A DNA stretch of 64,000 nucleotides from Mycteria americana (GCF_035582795.1 NC_134365.1:80209635-80273634); one strand, 5' to 3'. Shown: positions 32,361 to 47,082, numbered from the stretch's first letter. Notes: generated by a model from the sequence alone, not told the origin. Program-made: numbers and translations.

Positions 32361-33472
32361 AGGGAGATTTTATTGTGGGTAGAGGAGAGGGAAAAGGGAG
32401 GAGGTGGAGAGAAGAAAGGGAAAGGGAATGGAGCAGGAGTTACCACTTTCAGATGTGGGTGCAGTCCAGAGTTCTCATCTTCGTTGAATATAGAAGATAA
32501 CATAAAACTCGAAGGCTGGATTATATTTTGTATGGCTGTATAGGTACAGCACTGTGTTCTCCTAGTACGTGCCAAGTATTTATAAACATTTTGTAGCAGC
32601 TAAGGAGAAATAAAAGGAGGAGTGGAAGGAATGCCTTGTTTCATCCAGATTTCTTTTGAAAAAAGATTTTTTGGGGGGCGAGGGGGTCATAGTTCACATC
32701 CACTCGGTGTTTCAGCAGCTCCCTTGCAGGCAGAATGGTTTCACTGTAATTGGCCTTCGTCCAGGTGCCACATAGTCCTGTGGCGTGATAAACCTCGGCA
32801 GGGCCTTCTACCTCGTACGGCAGCGTTCCAGGTCTCCTGTGCACATGGGTGCTCAGGGCATGGGCAGGCCTGTGATCATGACACCTTCCCTCAAGAAAAT
32901 GGAAATGCGCTCTAATTAGGCATTTTTCCTACTAACTGCATCAGTCACTCTCAGCTTGAAACAGGTGCAGATAATCAGCCCTCCCTCCTTCTCCCCCCGC
33001 AATGGTGGCTGTCGTGGAGGTCTAATATATATAACAAAGCCATACTGCCATACAGTTTTAATTTTGATTTATGGTGCCTGTACCTTTCTGAGAAGAAAAA
33101 AAAAATTAGAAATATGATTGCATGTCTTTGTTTCTCAAATAAGACATACTGTAGAACATGTTTCTTTGTAGCTACATACGTGTTCATATAGGGTGTGTGC
33201 TTGCACAATGCATTTGATTTTTGCAAAGATAGGTATTCATTTGTTCAGTATGTATGCAGCTGGCTAGACTTATGATTGCAGCCAGAAGACAAAAAGTTGA
33301 AATCCCTGTAGCCAGCACAATAGACATTCGTAAGTAGAGTGATCCCAGTAGATATAAAATGGCGGGGTAGATGTTTTCAAGTGCACACGCACTTCTGCAA
33401 GTCCTGAGTTTATACTACTGTAAACTGTACTGTCTGTGCAAATCTGTACTTGTTTATGCATTTGACTCCGTG

Positions 33473-33526
33473 CCTGATCCACAACAGGATGAATTCTGTT
33501 GAGTTTGATGGGCTTTGGAGCAATCC
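33473..33526. repeat. Probable ancient dispersed-repeat remnant
   Basis: Contains CCTGATCCACAACAGG and TGAGTTTGATGGGCTTTGGAG, matching in texture the GATCC ... TTTGATGGGCTTTGG arm of the palindromic repeat at 34016-34083. Heavily decayed. Confidence 0.3.
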
Positions 33527-34015
33527 CCCTCTACCCAGACATTCACTAACGTAGTATGTGTGCACATTTGTGGAATCACTAATAAATCTGGCCTGTAACT
33601 TCTCACTAGCGAGCAAACCAATTTGTGATTTTTTCGAGGAACGATGCAGAACATCATCCACAGCTATTCCTACACTCACATAGAATATTTTAAATCTCCT
33701 AGTGACCCCAGTACTAGTAGGATTTCATTAAAATTTGACTTATGATCTCCAAAACAGAACATAATTCTGTTTAAGATGCTTTGATTTGTAGGTGGATGTG
33801 CAGGAATAAAATGCCCAGAATCAGGCCCTTCGCAGCCTGTCTTTTAAAAATATATACCATCAAATATAAGATCTCATCTTTTTGGGTTGCCTTTTGTAAA
33901 AACAGTCGTTTTTTCACTACAGATTAGTGTTAGTGTTACCAGTTGTTTAGTAGTTGTACACTCTTCCCTCTTGCATGCGTTTGAAATTTGCTGTGCCGTA
34001 CCTCTGGAAACAAAG

Positions 34016-34083
34016 GATCTGATCCAAAGGCTTCTGAAGGCGACAGGGGTTTTTCCATCGACTTCAAATGGGATTTGGATTAA
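34016..34083. repeat. Ancient palindromic dispersed repeat
   Basis: An arm beginning GATCCAAAGGCTTCTGAAGG is mirrored, with mismatches, by CCATCGACTTCAAATGGGATTTGGATT after a short loop. The two arms of about 26 nt could fold into an imperfect hairpin. The palindromic layout is seen directly. That it belongs to a widespread old family with the CCATTGACTTCAATGGG core is from memory. Confidence 0.5.
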
Positions 34084-37000
34084 GCCTATATACATAATAG
34101 TTTGCAATAATGATCTGACTGCTATAGTGGTTTTCAGGGTCTTCCACAAAACTTTTCAAAACTCTCATAAAAATTGTCCAGGCATGATCCTCCAAAATAC
34201 ATGTCTAAGCATTGATCATATTCTGTTGTTTTGCTTTAAAAAAGGGGGGGAGCCTCCAAAGAGCTTCATCTCACTGATGCTCCAAATGAGAGTTTTATGA
34301 ATAAAAAAAGAGTGAATGTTGGTTCCATATTTGGTATGTAGTTGATGCATTACCTTATGCATTCTTTATTTAAATTAGGCAGTCTTTTTGGAAAGAGTCT
34401 GTAGATTTAAGATGGCAATGCACTACTTATTTATTTTTATACACGTAAGTTTAAATTAACCTCAACCGTTGTATCCTGTTATCTGCCAAGGAAAACATTT
34501 AGCTCCTGTCCAATCTCTCTGGAGTTTCAAAGTGATTTGCTCTTTTCAAACTTGTTAAAACACAAATAGAAAAGTAAATTGCTTTGGATACCGATTGAAG
34601 ATTTTACAAAGGGGAAGGAAGAGGAGCTAAGGAAAAATGAATTTATTATTATAATAACCAATATACCTTTATTAAATATTAATTAAGTCATCATTTTCTG
34701 TAGCCTTTGATTGATTGTGTTTGAATTGCTGACTGATATTTTGCAACACTTTAAATCTGAGGTACACTTAGCATGTTGCCCATGTGTTCAGATACCTGCA
34801 TACAGATGTGTTTACTGTGGCACTCATTCAGCTCCTGAAATTCTTTTGTCAATGTAAGTGGACATTTCCAGAAGGAGAAGGCAGCTTCAATTTTAATAAT
34901 AAAAGAGTTCATGTGCTTTTATAACTACAGACACAAATATTTTTAGAATGCCAAATTAGGAAAAATAGCATTATTTGAAACTGCTCTTGTTTTCTTTATT
35001 TTTCTCTATTTTATTCTTTCTTGTTTTAGGTAATTTCAAAAATAGAAAAGTACACTGGAAACAGTTGATCTCGGGAGCTAGAAAACAAGAAGCAGCACCA
35101 TCCAGTCTATTTATTTTAATGCTGGGGGGGGGAGACGACACGACGACACAGTGGCACTGAGTAGCTTAGAGAAATCCGTGATGGCGTTTTTGTGTTTTAC
35201 AACCATGGTAGGCCAAGATACTTCACACTGAAGTTAATTCATCAGAGAGAGAGGTCAGTTTGGGGTTTCTGTATAGGTGATACACTTAATACTGATTTTT
35301 CGACATGAGTTACATTGTTCTTTCTAATACGTTGCTCACAGTAACTGGTCTTGCAGAATTGCAATAGGGTAGGTGATAGAAGAGACTTTGTTCTGGCCAG
35401 AAGGTAAAGCTGTAGAAGAATTAATTTACATTTTCATCTGCAAGATGCAATAACTGTAAAGAAGTTACAAATATTGACAGTGTTTTTAGATGGGCAGTTA
35501 CTTGTTTCAGTTCAGGAAGTACTGAGTTCGTCAACACAAAGCTTTGACATGGACTTTTAAATGCATTGGCAATCTTTTCAGAATTAGTCTTGCTTTTTAT
35601 TGGAATTCAGTGTGCAAAAGGGTAGGAAAGCTATTTGATTGCATCCAAGAGATTTTGATCATTGTATTTGTTTTGCTACCCATACACAAAGAGCTCTGGT
35701 GTATTTACTTCTACATTTGTATATACAGCAAGTATTATTTTCAAAAGATTTTACTCTTCGATAAATCATTCTTTTTTTTCCTCTTTTTTGATATTTATTT
35801 TTCTCTCTGGTTGTGGACTTTTTTTTTTTTTTTTTTAAAGAAAGGAGAGTTCTCATGATATTTTTGTTACCTTTGGCAGATGAGATGTATTTTCTTATTT
35901 GTCTATAGGAAACAAAATAGTATATCCAGTCCTGACTGAGTGGAAAGTCTCCCACAGATATCAGAGAGTTTTGGGTTATACTCTCAAACCAAAGTAACAC
36001 TAATTTAAAAACCTGATACAGGAAGCCTGAACTCAAATGACTCTTAAAGTGCATTTAAAGAGCGCTACATTCTGCATGACCTTATGGACTTATGCATACC
36101 TTCTTACTTTGTCTAATTTAAACCAAGGAGTGTCAGAGTCTTGTTTTAAGGGACACAGCATTGATATTCTTACTACTGCAGCATGCATTTATGAATTGCA
36201 GGGTGCGTGGGAAGGAACTGATCATATTATCCCAAAATGGATGGAAACTCTGTTACAGGCCCAAAGGGCATACACATATAAATTTTGCTGCGGGGGTTTT
36301 GGTTTTGCCATCATGGGGTTTGGTTTTGTTTTTAATGCAGTGTGAAATATAGGGGTTTTTTTGTTGCTTGGTTATTATGTGAATAAACCATTTACATCTT
36401 TAAATCTATTTTTATTAGTAACCATTTTTTTAAAATAGTTTTCCAACTCAGTCTGTTATGAAGATAGTTAGTTACCAGTTTTTTAATGGAAGGTTATACA
36501 TTTCTCATTCTATAATTATTATAGAAGGAGGAATTAACATGATCACATGGAAATTTTGTTTCTTAAATGGAGATTTACATTGATGGATTGAAGGTTTAAG
36601 GTGCAGATTTACATTTAAATTACATATTACATGACATTTACATTTTAAATTATACTAAAACAATTATTTCTACTGTCTCCTTGGTGCCTTCTGAATGTCT
36701 CTCTAAAATTATTTCATTTAAAGTATAACCCACTCTACAATATGTATGTTTCACGTATGAGATCAGAGTATTTTTTGTATGGATACACTCCTATTTGGTG
36801 TAAATAAAAATGAAGTTGAACATGTAATATTCACACGTACACATTTAAGATGCTATTTAGTACTTTATTTAGAGTGGCAATTACTTTCTTCTCTATAACA
36901 TAAAATGCTCTCAGGGGGTTGTGTTCAGCAGGATAAAAACGGTATCCATCAGGGTGTTGTATTTTTTGCCCCAAAATGCTTTCAGGAGTCAAAACTTAGT

Positions 37001-40000
37001 CTTGCTTAAGGCAAGCAGGTAAGGACTAGCACTTGGCTGCAGATACAGCCAGCAGGGAACAAGGTGGCCTAGAGTTTCTAGAAAAAGAGGACTGATTTGG
37101 GAGAGAAAAGCAAACTGAAAGGTGGTTGTGCCTGTTGTAAAGAGTGGGCCAGTGTGGAAGTCAGGAGTGACAACAAAATAGTTGTTACTTTATGAAGATA
37201 CTTCCATGCTTATGGAAGGTACTGGATGCGCATATATATATATGTACTTGCTGGTGAATATTTCTTCAGTCTGTGACACTGCAGTCCACATCTTGCAATC
37301 AGTTTTAGCAAGTTGAAGGAACTTAAAGTATGAGCATAATTCTCTTCCCAAAATAGATTTCTTTACACTGTTGGTTGGATATGGCAGTTTTGCACCCATA
37401 TAAGGTTCTGGGTTGGACACAGGAGCACTAAAATTCCATTATTGTCAAAATAATTGCTGCAAGCCTTTTAACTTTCGATGCCTGCCGAGCTGAATACGTG
37501 AAAGAGTACACACCCGCCTGGTAGTGGACTGAACTTCACCTGGAAAAGGGTGAGTGAGCCAGTATCAAATCCCTGAGTTTTGTAACTTCTCTTGTCATCC
37601 GTGTATTCCTCCTGAGATACAATCTAACCTAAAATACAGATTAATTGAAGGTTCAGCAGGAAGAGCTAACAAGCTTTTCAATCTGGGAAAAACCAGGCCT
37701 ACTCCTTAACTGTGTAAATTAGTGTTAAAGTTGCAAATAGTGGAAGAACAAATAGCAAAGTCTCACAAATCAATTAACATCAAGAGATCAAGCTGAAATT
37801 GCAGACTTCGTTACAGCTCTGTATGAGTATTTTTGAAAAACGCTTGTAATGAAAAGCTTTATCCAGGTGATCAATGGCTGTTTCACATCGCTGTCTAGTG
37901 GGTATTACTTCTAATGGCAATTAAAAAAAGCCATTCTTCACAGAGTGAATTTCACCTCTTTGCAGATGACTAGTTCAAGGCCTGCATAGAGTTGAAGTCC
38001 CACTCAAACCACTTCAGACAGCACACAGCTTTTTTATGTCCTTTATGTACTGTGAACTACTGCTGTAGAAGCCACTGGGAGAAATATTGGGTACAAAGAA
38101 TAATTTTTATTGTGCCACTGAAATCAATGGTGTTAATTCTTTGTGATCAATATAATCTGCAGTCCCAAGAGTTTGTCTAATTACTCTTCTATCCTTTAAT
38201 ATAATATCCTTTAATTTGTAAATTATGTATCTTGGACATGCTATTGTCCAGAAATGAGGCCTTGATGAAGTATTTGTATGTGGGAGTCATGGTGCCCTCA
38301 TCTGGAAAAATGAGTAAGAAGTTGAGAGATTCTTTTACACTCAGTCTTGGGTGTAACAGTAAGGGCCTGTTCAAGTTTCCTCCTCCTCCTCTGCCTCAGC
38401 ACCTCCCCTTGTAAGCTGGAGATAACTCTTGACGTTGTCCACGAGATTTCTTCTGTGAGAAACAGTTGATGTCTGAATAAATCGTGTACAACATACACAT
38501 GGAAAACACTGAGCTGAGAAGGGAGAAGTTGTGAACAGTTTTGAAATGCAGTGCCTGCAGAATTCGAGGGGTTAAATACTGCTTTGCACAGGGTGGCATC
38601 TCATAGTCTAGATCTGTGTTGCAGCTGCTATTGTAGTCCTTGACATCCTTTGAATGGAGACTTTCACTTACAGCTTTAGGAGGCAACTCGTCTGCCTTCC
38701 AGATTTTGGTAGTATTCTCTACCAAAGTGGAAGGTTATGTGTTCTCTTGCTTACTTGCCATTAGGCTTCTTTCATCACCACCATCTTGTAAATTAGTCGT
38801 TCTGTTTTATGCCTTCATAAGTAATAGGAGAGATTGCAACACACACAACGTCGGCATGGATATACCCCAAATCAAAGTCTAAGTCTGATCAGAACAGCTC
38901 AATAGAAAGATGCTGTGAAATTGCCTGGTCTGTTGCCCTTCCAGTTTAGGATTCTGCTGTACAAGTAATTAAAATCCAGTGTGTTGATAGCATCTTAAGT
39001 TTGTGTGTGGAAATTAATTAGATCATTGACAAAAAAAAAAGCAAAACCCCAAACATTTACAGAATACAAAACAATGACCATGGAAACTAAAACTTACAAA
39101 TCATAACATTTTATGTGCTCTGTGCAGAATGGAAAACTGGGAGGGAACTTTTTAAAATACAGACACTGGCATATTTTAAATCTTTTGTTTGCTGACTTTT
39201 TTCTCTGATAATTCCATTCTTTTTATCCTACTGCTTGCCTGAATGTAGTTGAGTTTAGGATTTATTTCTTTTTACAGCAACCTATCCTCTGTTTGTACTA
39301 AGAGCTTAGTTTCTAGAAGACAGGCAAGTGTGCCTGCTTCATGCAGCATTGGCATTGTGGAGCAAATTACAGTCAGCTCAAGTGAGCAGGCTTTCTCGGT
39401 CACCCTGTCTACAATTTTCATTCTCATCAAGGGCACAGCTACACTGGAGAGTGCCCCAGACACACACGTGATGCACAGAGTTGGGAAGCAGGCGAGGATT
39501 TGTCTGAGCGCAGAGAGCCACACTGGTTCCACCATGTGGACAGCTTCAAGCCAGCTAAAGCTGTACTGCTTCAGTTACTGCAGAAGGCCAACTGTGTTTT
39601 AATGAATACGGTAAAAACGGTTTGTTTGGTTTTTTCCTACATTTTTAATAAGTGTGCCTGTGACAATTGAATCCTGCAGATGCTCATGCATAGGACTTAC
39701 TTTTGCACCCAGTGGTAGTCCCAGACTGTGTTGCTTCCATATCCTCTCCCCCTCCTACCACCGCTTCCCCTCTCCTCCCACCTGCAGCTGGTAAGGGCTG
39801 TGTGAAAAACAGTGCTTTGAACCAAAAGTGAAAATACAGGAGACCTACAGCCAGAGTTTTCTGAAATGTTTCCTAGTAATCCTCTGCCCAGTTTGAGAGC
39901 TTTATAGCCTGGTTGTTAATGGTGCTGAAAATCTTTGGGTGAGTGCTGCCAGGCCCCAAGTATGTTCTAATGCTTGCGTTTAGGTGTCTCCAGCTGGCTC

Positions 40001-42524
40001 GTGAGTGCTTCTGGTAACCTGTCTTCTTCCATTCTCATTACCTGTGGTGTGAGAACACTTCCAATCCAAGCTGTGTGTAGGTGTCCTGAGCACCAAGGAG
40101 TGTGAGCTAGCCAGGGTAGGCGGTTTCCCCCTTCAGGTTACAGTATCGTTTGAGATCAAGCGGAAGAAATTAGTGTGATAAACCTGAGGAGAAAAGGAGA
40201 AGGGACAAATGTTCTAGGTTGGACTGTTTAGCTGGGCAGGGTCTGTAACTATTGAAACGGAGTAGGTGCTCCAGTTTTTTTCATGCTGTTTGCACAAAAC
40301 TTCAGAACTTCTGTGTTTGATTTTTGGAGTTTCACCACTTTTTCTTTCTTTACTCTTTAGGTCAATTCACATCCAGTCTTTCCAAAATTACTGGTAGGCA
40401 AGGCTATGGTTCCAAGAATTGTTTTGGCTTGGGCATCTCCTGTGTAGCAGCACCTCAGCTGCTGCCTTTGCCTGATGCTCAGATCAGAGAGGAAAACAAA
40501 ATGAGAAGTTCCCCTTTCCTTCAACTTGGTAAATGGTATGCTCAACATGATGAGCAAGTTTCAGCACACTGAAGCGAAGACCCGGGAACTCGTTGTATCA
40601 TAGACAAACTGACGTGTTTTGAATGCACTTCTTGAGAAACAGAGGTGTTGATTGCTCCAGGAGTTCACTGTCAGAGATAATGAGATCTGCAACTACATTA
40701 GAAATCTTCGTTAGGAAGAAAATCAATAGTAAAACAATGTTTCAATCTGTGGTCTCAGTAAGTAATTTACTTTTTAAAATCTAATTCTTCTCAGAGGTGA
40801 AAACGTTTCTGTTGGTGTTCTATTGAAACACAGTAGTTGAATAGTAAGTCAGTGTTGGGAAGATTTTTGTTTTGTTTTTGTAAGAAGCCTTTCCAATAAC
40901 TCCCCAAATTCTTCACAGCTATTTTCTTTATCTCTGATTTAAAAAAATAAAGTGGAATTTTTACAAGATACATTTTAATTTTACCTCGCAATCAGTAAAA
41001 GGTTCCTCTTTAGCATGGAACATACACATTACAGAATGTGTTTAGCTGGAAGCCAATTTTTATTTGAGTATATATTTTATGAATAAATTACTATTATTGC
41101 TTATTCTTACTGTGGATGTACTGCTGCAAATAATGCCGCGACTTGTACCTCTGTAGAAGTTTTGCAAAGAGTAACACCATGAGGCATTAATCTCCCTAAA
41201 AATATCTGGGCACTGAAAAACAGTAATGACATAAAAAATTTTTTTTTTGAGAAACAGAAAAATGAAGACAGCTGGGTGAAACATGTCTTTCTGTTGATTT
41301 AAGAGTTCGTATTTTATTTTGTCTAGCAATCAAGATGCATTTTTTTCTTTTTAGGAAATAAAAATGCATCATTTTGACTTCCAATTTGAAAAAACAGAGT
41401 CCCCAAGTTTGCATATTCCACACGCTTTAATTTGTCACTAGAATTTTAATTTTGCATTTGTATGTCATATTTTACATTTAAATTTTGATGCTGAAATCAA
41501 TTGCTCTTGTAAATTATTCTTTAAAAAGGAGAAAAAGATATCTTTCAGTTCAGATACGTAAACGACTCTGTGGCTTCTTCTGGTGAAAGAAAAAGCACGA
41601 TACCTTCTGTAATTGCAGCATCAGACCCTGAGTAGTTGTGTCTGTAGTAGCATTGCATTAGTGCAAACATTGCCGGCGCTGTACTTCTTAGCAGGCTTCT
41701 GTTGTGTCAAAAGGTGAGAGAGGCTTCTATAAATAACTGTGATTGATTGTATTGTAGCTAATGATTTTTTTGGAGTTACTACAGAAGTCGGTATGCTTTG
41801 GGTTTTTTTTCTTCCATCTTAAATAGCATGCAATGCTATGCCATTTAGTATACCTTTATTTAATTTGTCTCATCTGTGACAGTCTCTTCTAAAGAGCTCA
41901 AGCTTTAGATTAAAATGTAGTTCTCGGGCAGAAAGAAACTGCAGTAAAAGTAGTTGTACTACTAGTTCATCCTATGATTAATAGCAAGACTTGCTTAGAA
42001 GTTAGTCTTTGATTTCCTCTGTTTAATTGTAGCCCTAAGTGAAATGGGTTTTTGATTTATAGAAAATGCAAAATTGGGTACAGAAAGTTTTAAATTACAG
42101 TAACAGTAAAAAATTTCCCACAATAATCATCCCATATTGTTTCAATTCAAAAGAGCTAAGGCTTGATTTGTGTGGGAAAGAACCCATAGCAGCCAAGTTC
42201 CACATTTGAAACTGGGGAGAGGGGAGGATCAATTACCCTCTTTTGAGGGTATAAAAATATGCCTGAACTTCACTATGTAATACTTTTATCATATATTCCC
42301 TCTCTGGAAGGGTGCATGCTAATTAATTAATTTAGAATAGCTATTTTCTTACATGGATACCATGTAAAAGTAAGTAGAAAAAATTTGTTAGGACATACAA
42401 GAACATTGGCAAAAAAGGCAGAAGCTTTAGGAAGAGCGATGGCTTGTAATCATGATTGAAAATGAACCTCTTTTTTTTTTTTTAATACATTTGCATTATA
42501 CAGAATGGTTCAGTATACTGTTAA

Positions 42525-42577
42525 AGCTTTAATAGCCGTAGTTTAATAACAATAGCTTTAATAACAGTAGTTTAATT
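42525..42577. repeat. Two-copy tandem duplication, period about 29 nt
   Basis: AGCTTTAATAGCCGTAGTTTAAT is followed 29 bases later by AGCTTTAATAACAGTAGTTTAAT, differing at two positions. A small local duplication with no evident function. Confidence 0.8.
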
Positions 42578-44345
42578 CCTAAACTACCTTTTGGAAGTTC
42601 TGCATGGCTGATCTCACTTATACTTCACCATGTTTATGTTGACTTTTTCTTTCATTAGACCGCAATCGCTAGGTACGTTTACAGCACTAATCCTAGAGGT
42701 TGAAATTCTAGATAGTTAAAATATATTCAGTATCATTGAAGCTTTTCTGGGGGAAACAACTTTGCTTTAACAGAGTGAGACTAAATTCTGCTGTTTACAG
42801 GGGTAAATGCTGAAAAACACTAGTCTGACCCATGGAGGTTTACATCAGTGTTCCTGAGAATATGAGTTTTGGCCTTCCATATTTGCTTTTTTGTGTACCG
42901 AAATACAGTTAAAAGTAATTTTGAAAATAATAATGCCGTTGTTATTCTCTTGGCCAACTTGCTGATTTTTAAAATCCTGCTTCACTGTCTCTCCTCACAT
43001 ACAGTTTTTATTTGGAACATACTGAGTTTACAGTTTGAATATAAAATGCTGTTTCTATTCCATTTGATTTGGCATGAGCAAAATTTAAAATCGAAACATA
43101 AAGCATAGTATTGATCCATTTATAAGCATTTTCAAATTGTACTGCACTGCTTGGATAATTTATTGTAGTAGCATTTTAAAGTCAGGTAAGCTCTGCTTTT
43201 GTGCTATAGTCTGACAGTTTAATCAAGATACAAATTTAGAAACAAATCAGCACTGTCTTTTATATAGTGCCTCTAAATCCATGGTAATTGGTACCAGACC
43301 TTGGTAAAAGGAAAGGATCGCCGTTTCATGCTACCAATACCAGTGGGTGTTGCTCCACAGCTGCATCATATAAGAAGAGAAGATGCAAGAAAAATTAAAG
43401 AATCCCCACATGCATTTTTCTGTAATATACCTTTTCCAGAGTATGAGGTTGATGGAAAATTCCCTTGAATTCAGTGTGTTAGCCTACTGTAAATAGTGCC
43501 ATATGTTCTGCATGCTTTAACTCTTACCTTTTGATAGCACTGGACAATTTTTAAGTCAGCTTTCGTTACTTTGTAGTTTTGAAACATTAAAAAAACCCTA
43601 AAAAGCCTGTGCGTAATAAAATCGGGACAGGGAGGGTAGAATAAAAGTGCTGCTGGTGCATTTGGATTATATTGATGTAAACTGGCTGACTTTGGACTCT
43701 CTACAAAGGCCTGTTTTGGTTAGTTTTGTCAGGTCAGAACATACCTTGCAATACGAGCTGCAGCGCAGGTTACGTTCCTGCTCTCTCCGCCTTTTGAGGA
43801 TTCATGCTCAGCTAGAGCATATACGAGCTATAGACTGAGGCTGTACGCTCTGGCAGCACAGATGGAGTATTCTGTCATTAGGACTGTTTGTTGCCTGTTG
43901 GAACACACAGCATATTTCTACCGTGGCATCAACAGTTTCTAAGAACTGAGGTCAAAATAAACAGGTTGCAGTTGGATACGGGAGCAGCCTGGGAGGAAAC
44001 AACTTAAAATTCCCTGCTTAGGCATAAGCGTATTCCTAGGTACGTGGATAAAAAAGCATTTTTAGAGCAAGGGCTCATCTTAATTTATGCTAGCATATAC
44101 AGATTAGCATACGTTTGCAGGGCTACAGTTAGTAAGTTTTCTATGGATATCGGCATATGCAAAATTGACCTTATTTTAAATAAATAAGCAAATTTAAGCA
44201 TAATAATCTTGCACTATTTCTCCCAGTATTTGTGGTACTTTAGCAAAGTGAAAGTGACATCATCGTGCGCATTTAAAAAAATACATATTTTAATTAGGCT
44301 TCAGTCTTCTCTGCAAGCGTGGATGTCACTAATTGCACTGGTGCA

Positions 44346-44390
44346 CACAGTCCCTTTGAAGTCAATAGGATTCTTTACAGGAGTAAAGCT
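44346..44390. repeat. Probable ancient dispersed-repeat remnant
   Basis: CCCTTTGAAGTCAATAGGATTC followed by TTTACAGGAGTAAAG resembles the CCATTGAAGTCAATGGG plus TTTACACCAGTGTAAA composition of old sauropsid repeats. Short and degenerate. Confidence 0.35.
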
Positions 44391-47082
44391 CGAGTGCTGA
44401 CAGACAAGCTCTGGCAAACCTCCTTGAAGTGGTTTAAGTTGCTACTGCCCCAAACTCCTGCTCCACCCTTTTACTGGGGATTAGTGCTGCCTCAGCAGAA
44501 TCTGCAGAAGGGAACATGTGCCCACACCTTAGCTGCTTCATTGCAAAACCCACAGGTTCAGCTCAAACCCTTCAAAATGCATCACGTCCTGCTAAGCTGC
44601 TGGAGCACGCCTTCGGTCTGTGTTTGCTGATTCAGCATGGAGAGCCGTAATCTCCAGCAGCTAGGTGGAGCAGACCGCTGGGAAAAGTGACTTAGCTGTG
44701 TGACAGCAAGATTCACCAGAGCTCAAATGTCAGTGCCCCTTCCATCACGGGTAAGTATTTACAGGATCAGCCCATATATAGACTCCAGTTCCAGGTGAAA
44801 TCCTGGCCCCAGAAAGATGAGCGGAGTTTTAGCCAGGGATATCAGTGAAACCAGGGTTGAATTTGTAGTGTTTAAAAAGCCAGCAAATTTTTACACAACA
44901 GGACAAATACTTGTGATTATTTTGGCTTGAACAGAGATGTAAATAGATTTGCTCCCTGACAGCATCAGCAACAGTCACTTCGAAAGGTTTACTCATATTT
45001 ACCTCGTCACAGTTCATTTATAGCTAACGTAGCTATCTCCTGTTTATTGAACTGCAAACACATAGAGGCGTAGCAAGCCGCTAGAAGTTAGAAAATGTTC
45101 TAATGGGGTTTTTTTTTGGTGGGAGGGTTAAATGTAACTCAAGTTTCAGGGGTTAAAATTAAAAAACAAGGTTATTTTTTCCTTTTCAGAAATGAAACAT
45201 TATTGAGCTGTATGGCATGTATAATGGTAAATAGCTAATATGGATATGTGTAGCAGCAGTAGTGAAAAGAGCTGTCAAGAGAATGAAGAAAATGTATAAG
45301 ACTAATATGGAAAGATGTGTTTAATTCTTTAAAAGAAAGAGTAAAAAAGAAAGCCTCCCCAAATTTTTCATTGCTACCAGTTTACTGTGATTGCCATTTT
45401 TACTTCCCATGTCACGAGGAGTTCAGTGGTCCATGTTACAACGAGACTAATAACGTTATCATCCCTTCTTACCTTCTGTATGCTCCTTGCACCACAGTGA
45501 CAGGGAGAGAGCTCTTTTAGAAAGCTTTTTTTTATGGGCTGATGTTTTTGTCTTCACCATGTTTTCTTTGTTAATCTTCTCCATAGAACCCCCACCCACA
45601 CGAGATATGCAGCAACTGTTTTTTCCATCCTTTACAATGACAGGTCTTGTACATCCTTCTTCATCCTAATCCACCATCTCTTTTCTGCTCACAAACAGCT
45701 TCTGAGTCTCAGGCTCTTCGCTGACTGAATGCAGCTGGGAACACTGCCCTCCCCCCTCCCCACTTCTTTTACGTTGGCTCTCGGAGCCCACCGCAGATGG
45801 TCTGTACCTCATACATAATAATTTTTATTTTTTTTTCCTTCTGAGGCAGGTTTCTATGAATGTAAGAGGTAGACACTCTGGCAAGCCTTAGACCTGTGTT
45901 TTTATATTTTTTTCTAAGTGAGCCTTGGGGGACTTGTTTGCCATGGTTTGGAACTCCTTAATAGCTTATGGAGCTCAGTAATATCTTGGTGCCAGAAATA
46001 GGAACCTGATTCGTCCACTTGATCTTTTCTTAGGGAAAATTATATACATTAGCAAAATGAAGTTAGGGCACAGCTAGACAAGAAAAAGAAATTAAGGAAA
46101 AGCACTCCAGGAACTGATGCAAATTGGTTGCTTTAGGAAGGTGGTCTTCTAATAAAAGTATAGCAAGTTTGTGCTGTGTTTAGAAGTACTTTGGGGTGGC
46201 CTGTTATTAACTGTATATTTCGTACTGCTCCTACTAAGTTTGTTTCAATGAGTTTGCTCTGCACTAGTTTTAGACTTGAGTAATAAACTCTGTGTACCAG
46301 AATGTACCCAGGACCTCATGTAAGAGCCAAACGAGCATTTTCAAATGTCAGATGGTTGAAGTTCTAGGTAGCTCTACACTGTTGCTTCCCAGTTCCTTTG
46401 TATATTGTCATACGTATGTTTCTATGCTCTGTGTTATAGTAGTCTAAAAACAGGTACATGTGTGGAGTTCTATTTCATGGGTCTTGCTGTGCATGAGCTT
46501 TGATTTTCTGTTATATGTGGAAGCTGCCTGCCTGCACAGGGCTGTTCTTGATCTCAGCAGTATGCTTTAGGAGCTGAAAATGTAGAACTTATGCAGGAAA
46601 AAAAATAATGGAAATACACTTATACCAGCAGTTTTAGCAGCTGATTTGACCCCCATGAGAAAGGATACGTCAAGGTCAGATATGAGGTTGTATTTTTTTG
46701 AGAAGATAAGGGAAAAATGTCCTGAACTAAGTTGGATTTTTGTTCATGAGGAGGGAAAGTTTTTACGGGTATTTCGGTCCTTCTCTGTTTTGCATGTTGA
46801 TACTCTAGGACAGTTACTCATTAGATAGTAACAATTACAGTCCAGAACCAACTCACGGATTTCAGAGTGTTTGCTAAAATACTTTGGGACTCAAGTGCCT
46901 GAAAGAATAGTTGGCTCTTAGAGGAAAAAAAACCCCACTGGTGTAAGGTAAGACATTCTTTTGGGGCCTGAAGGGTGTCAGAGTAAGGGCTCTAAGGAGT
47001 GAACAGAGGAAATAAAATCTTGTGAGAAGAGACTAGCTCCAGAAAACATGCCAGTTAGGCAGCAACGATCAGCAGCACAGAG

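Larger units (their letters stand above)
29450..47080. other. AT-rich non-coding DNA (17.6 kb)
   Basis: No recognisable coding gene, RNA gene or young transposon. Holds a 23-nt A tract at 29926-29948, scattered T tracts, several short old-repeat remnants annotated separately, and chance frames of at most about 137 codons. There is no CpG island and no C/G homopolymer longer than nine, in contrast to the left half. Isolated donor-like GTAAG sites occur (for example near 43187 and 44752) but without convincing paired acceptors. Consistent with a long intron or desert. Confidence 0.5.
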
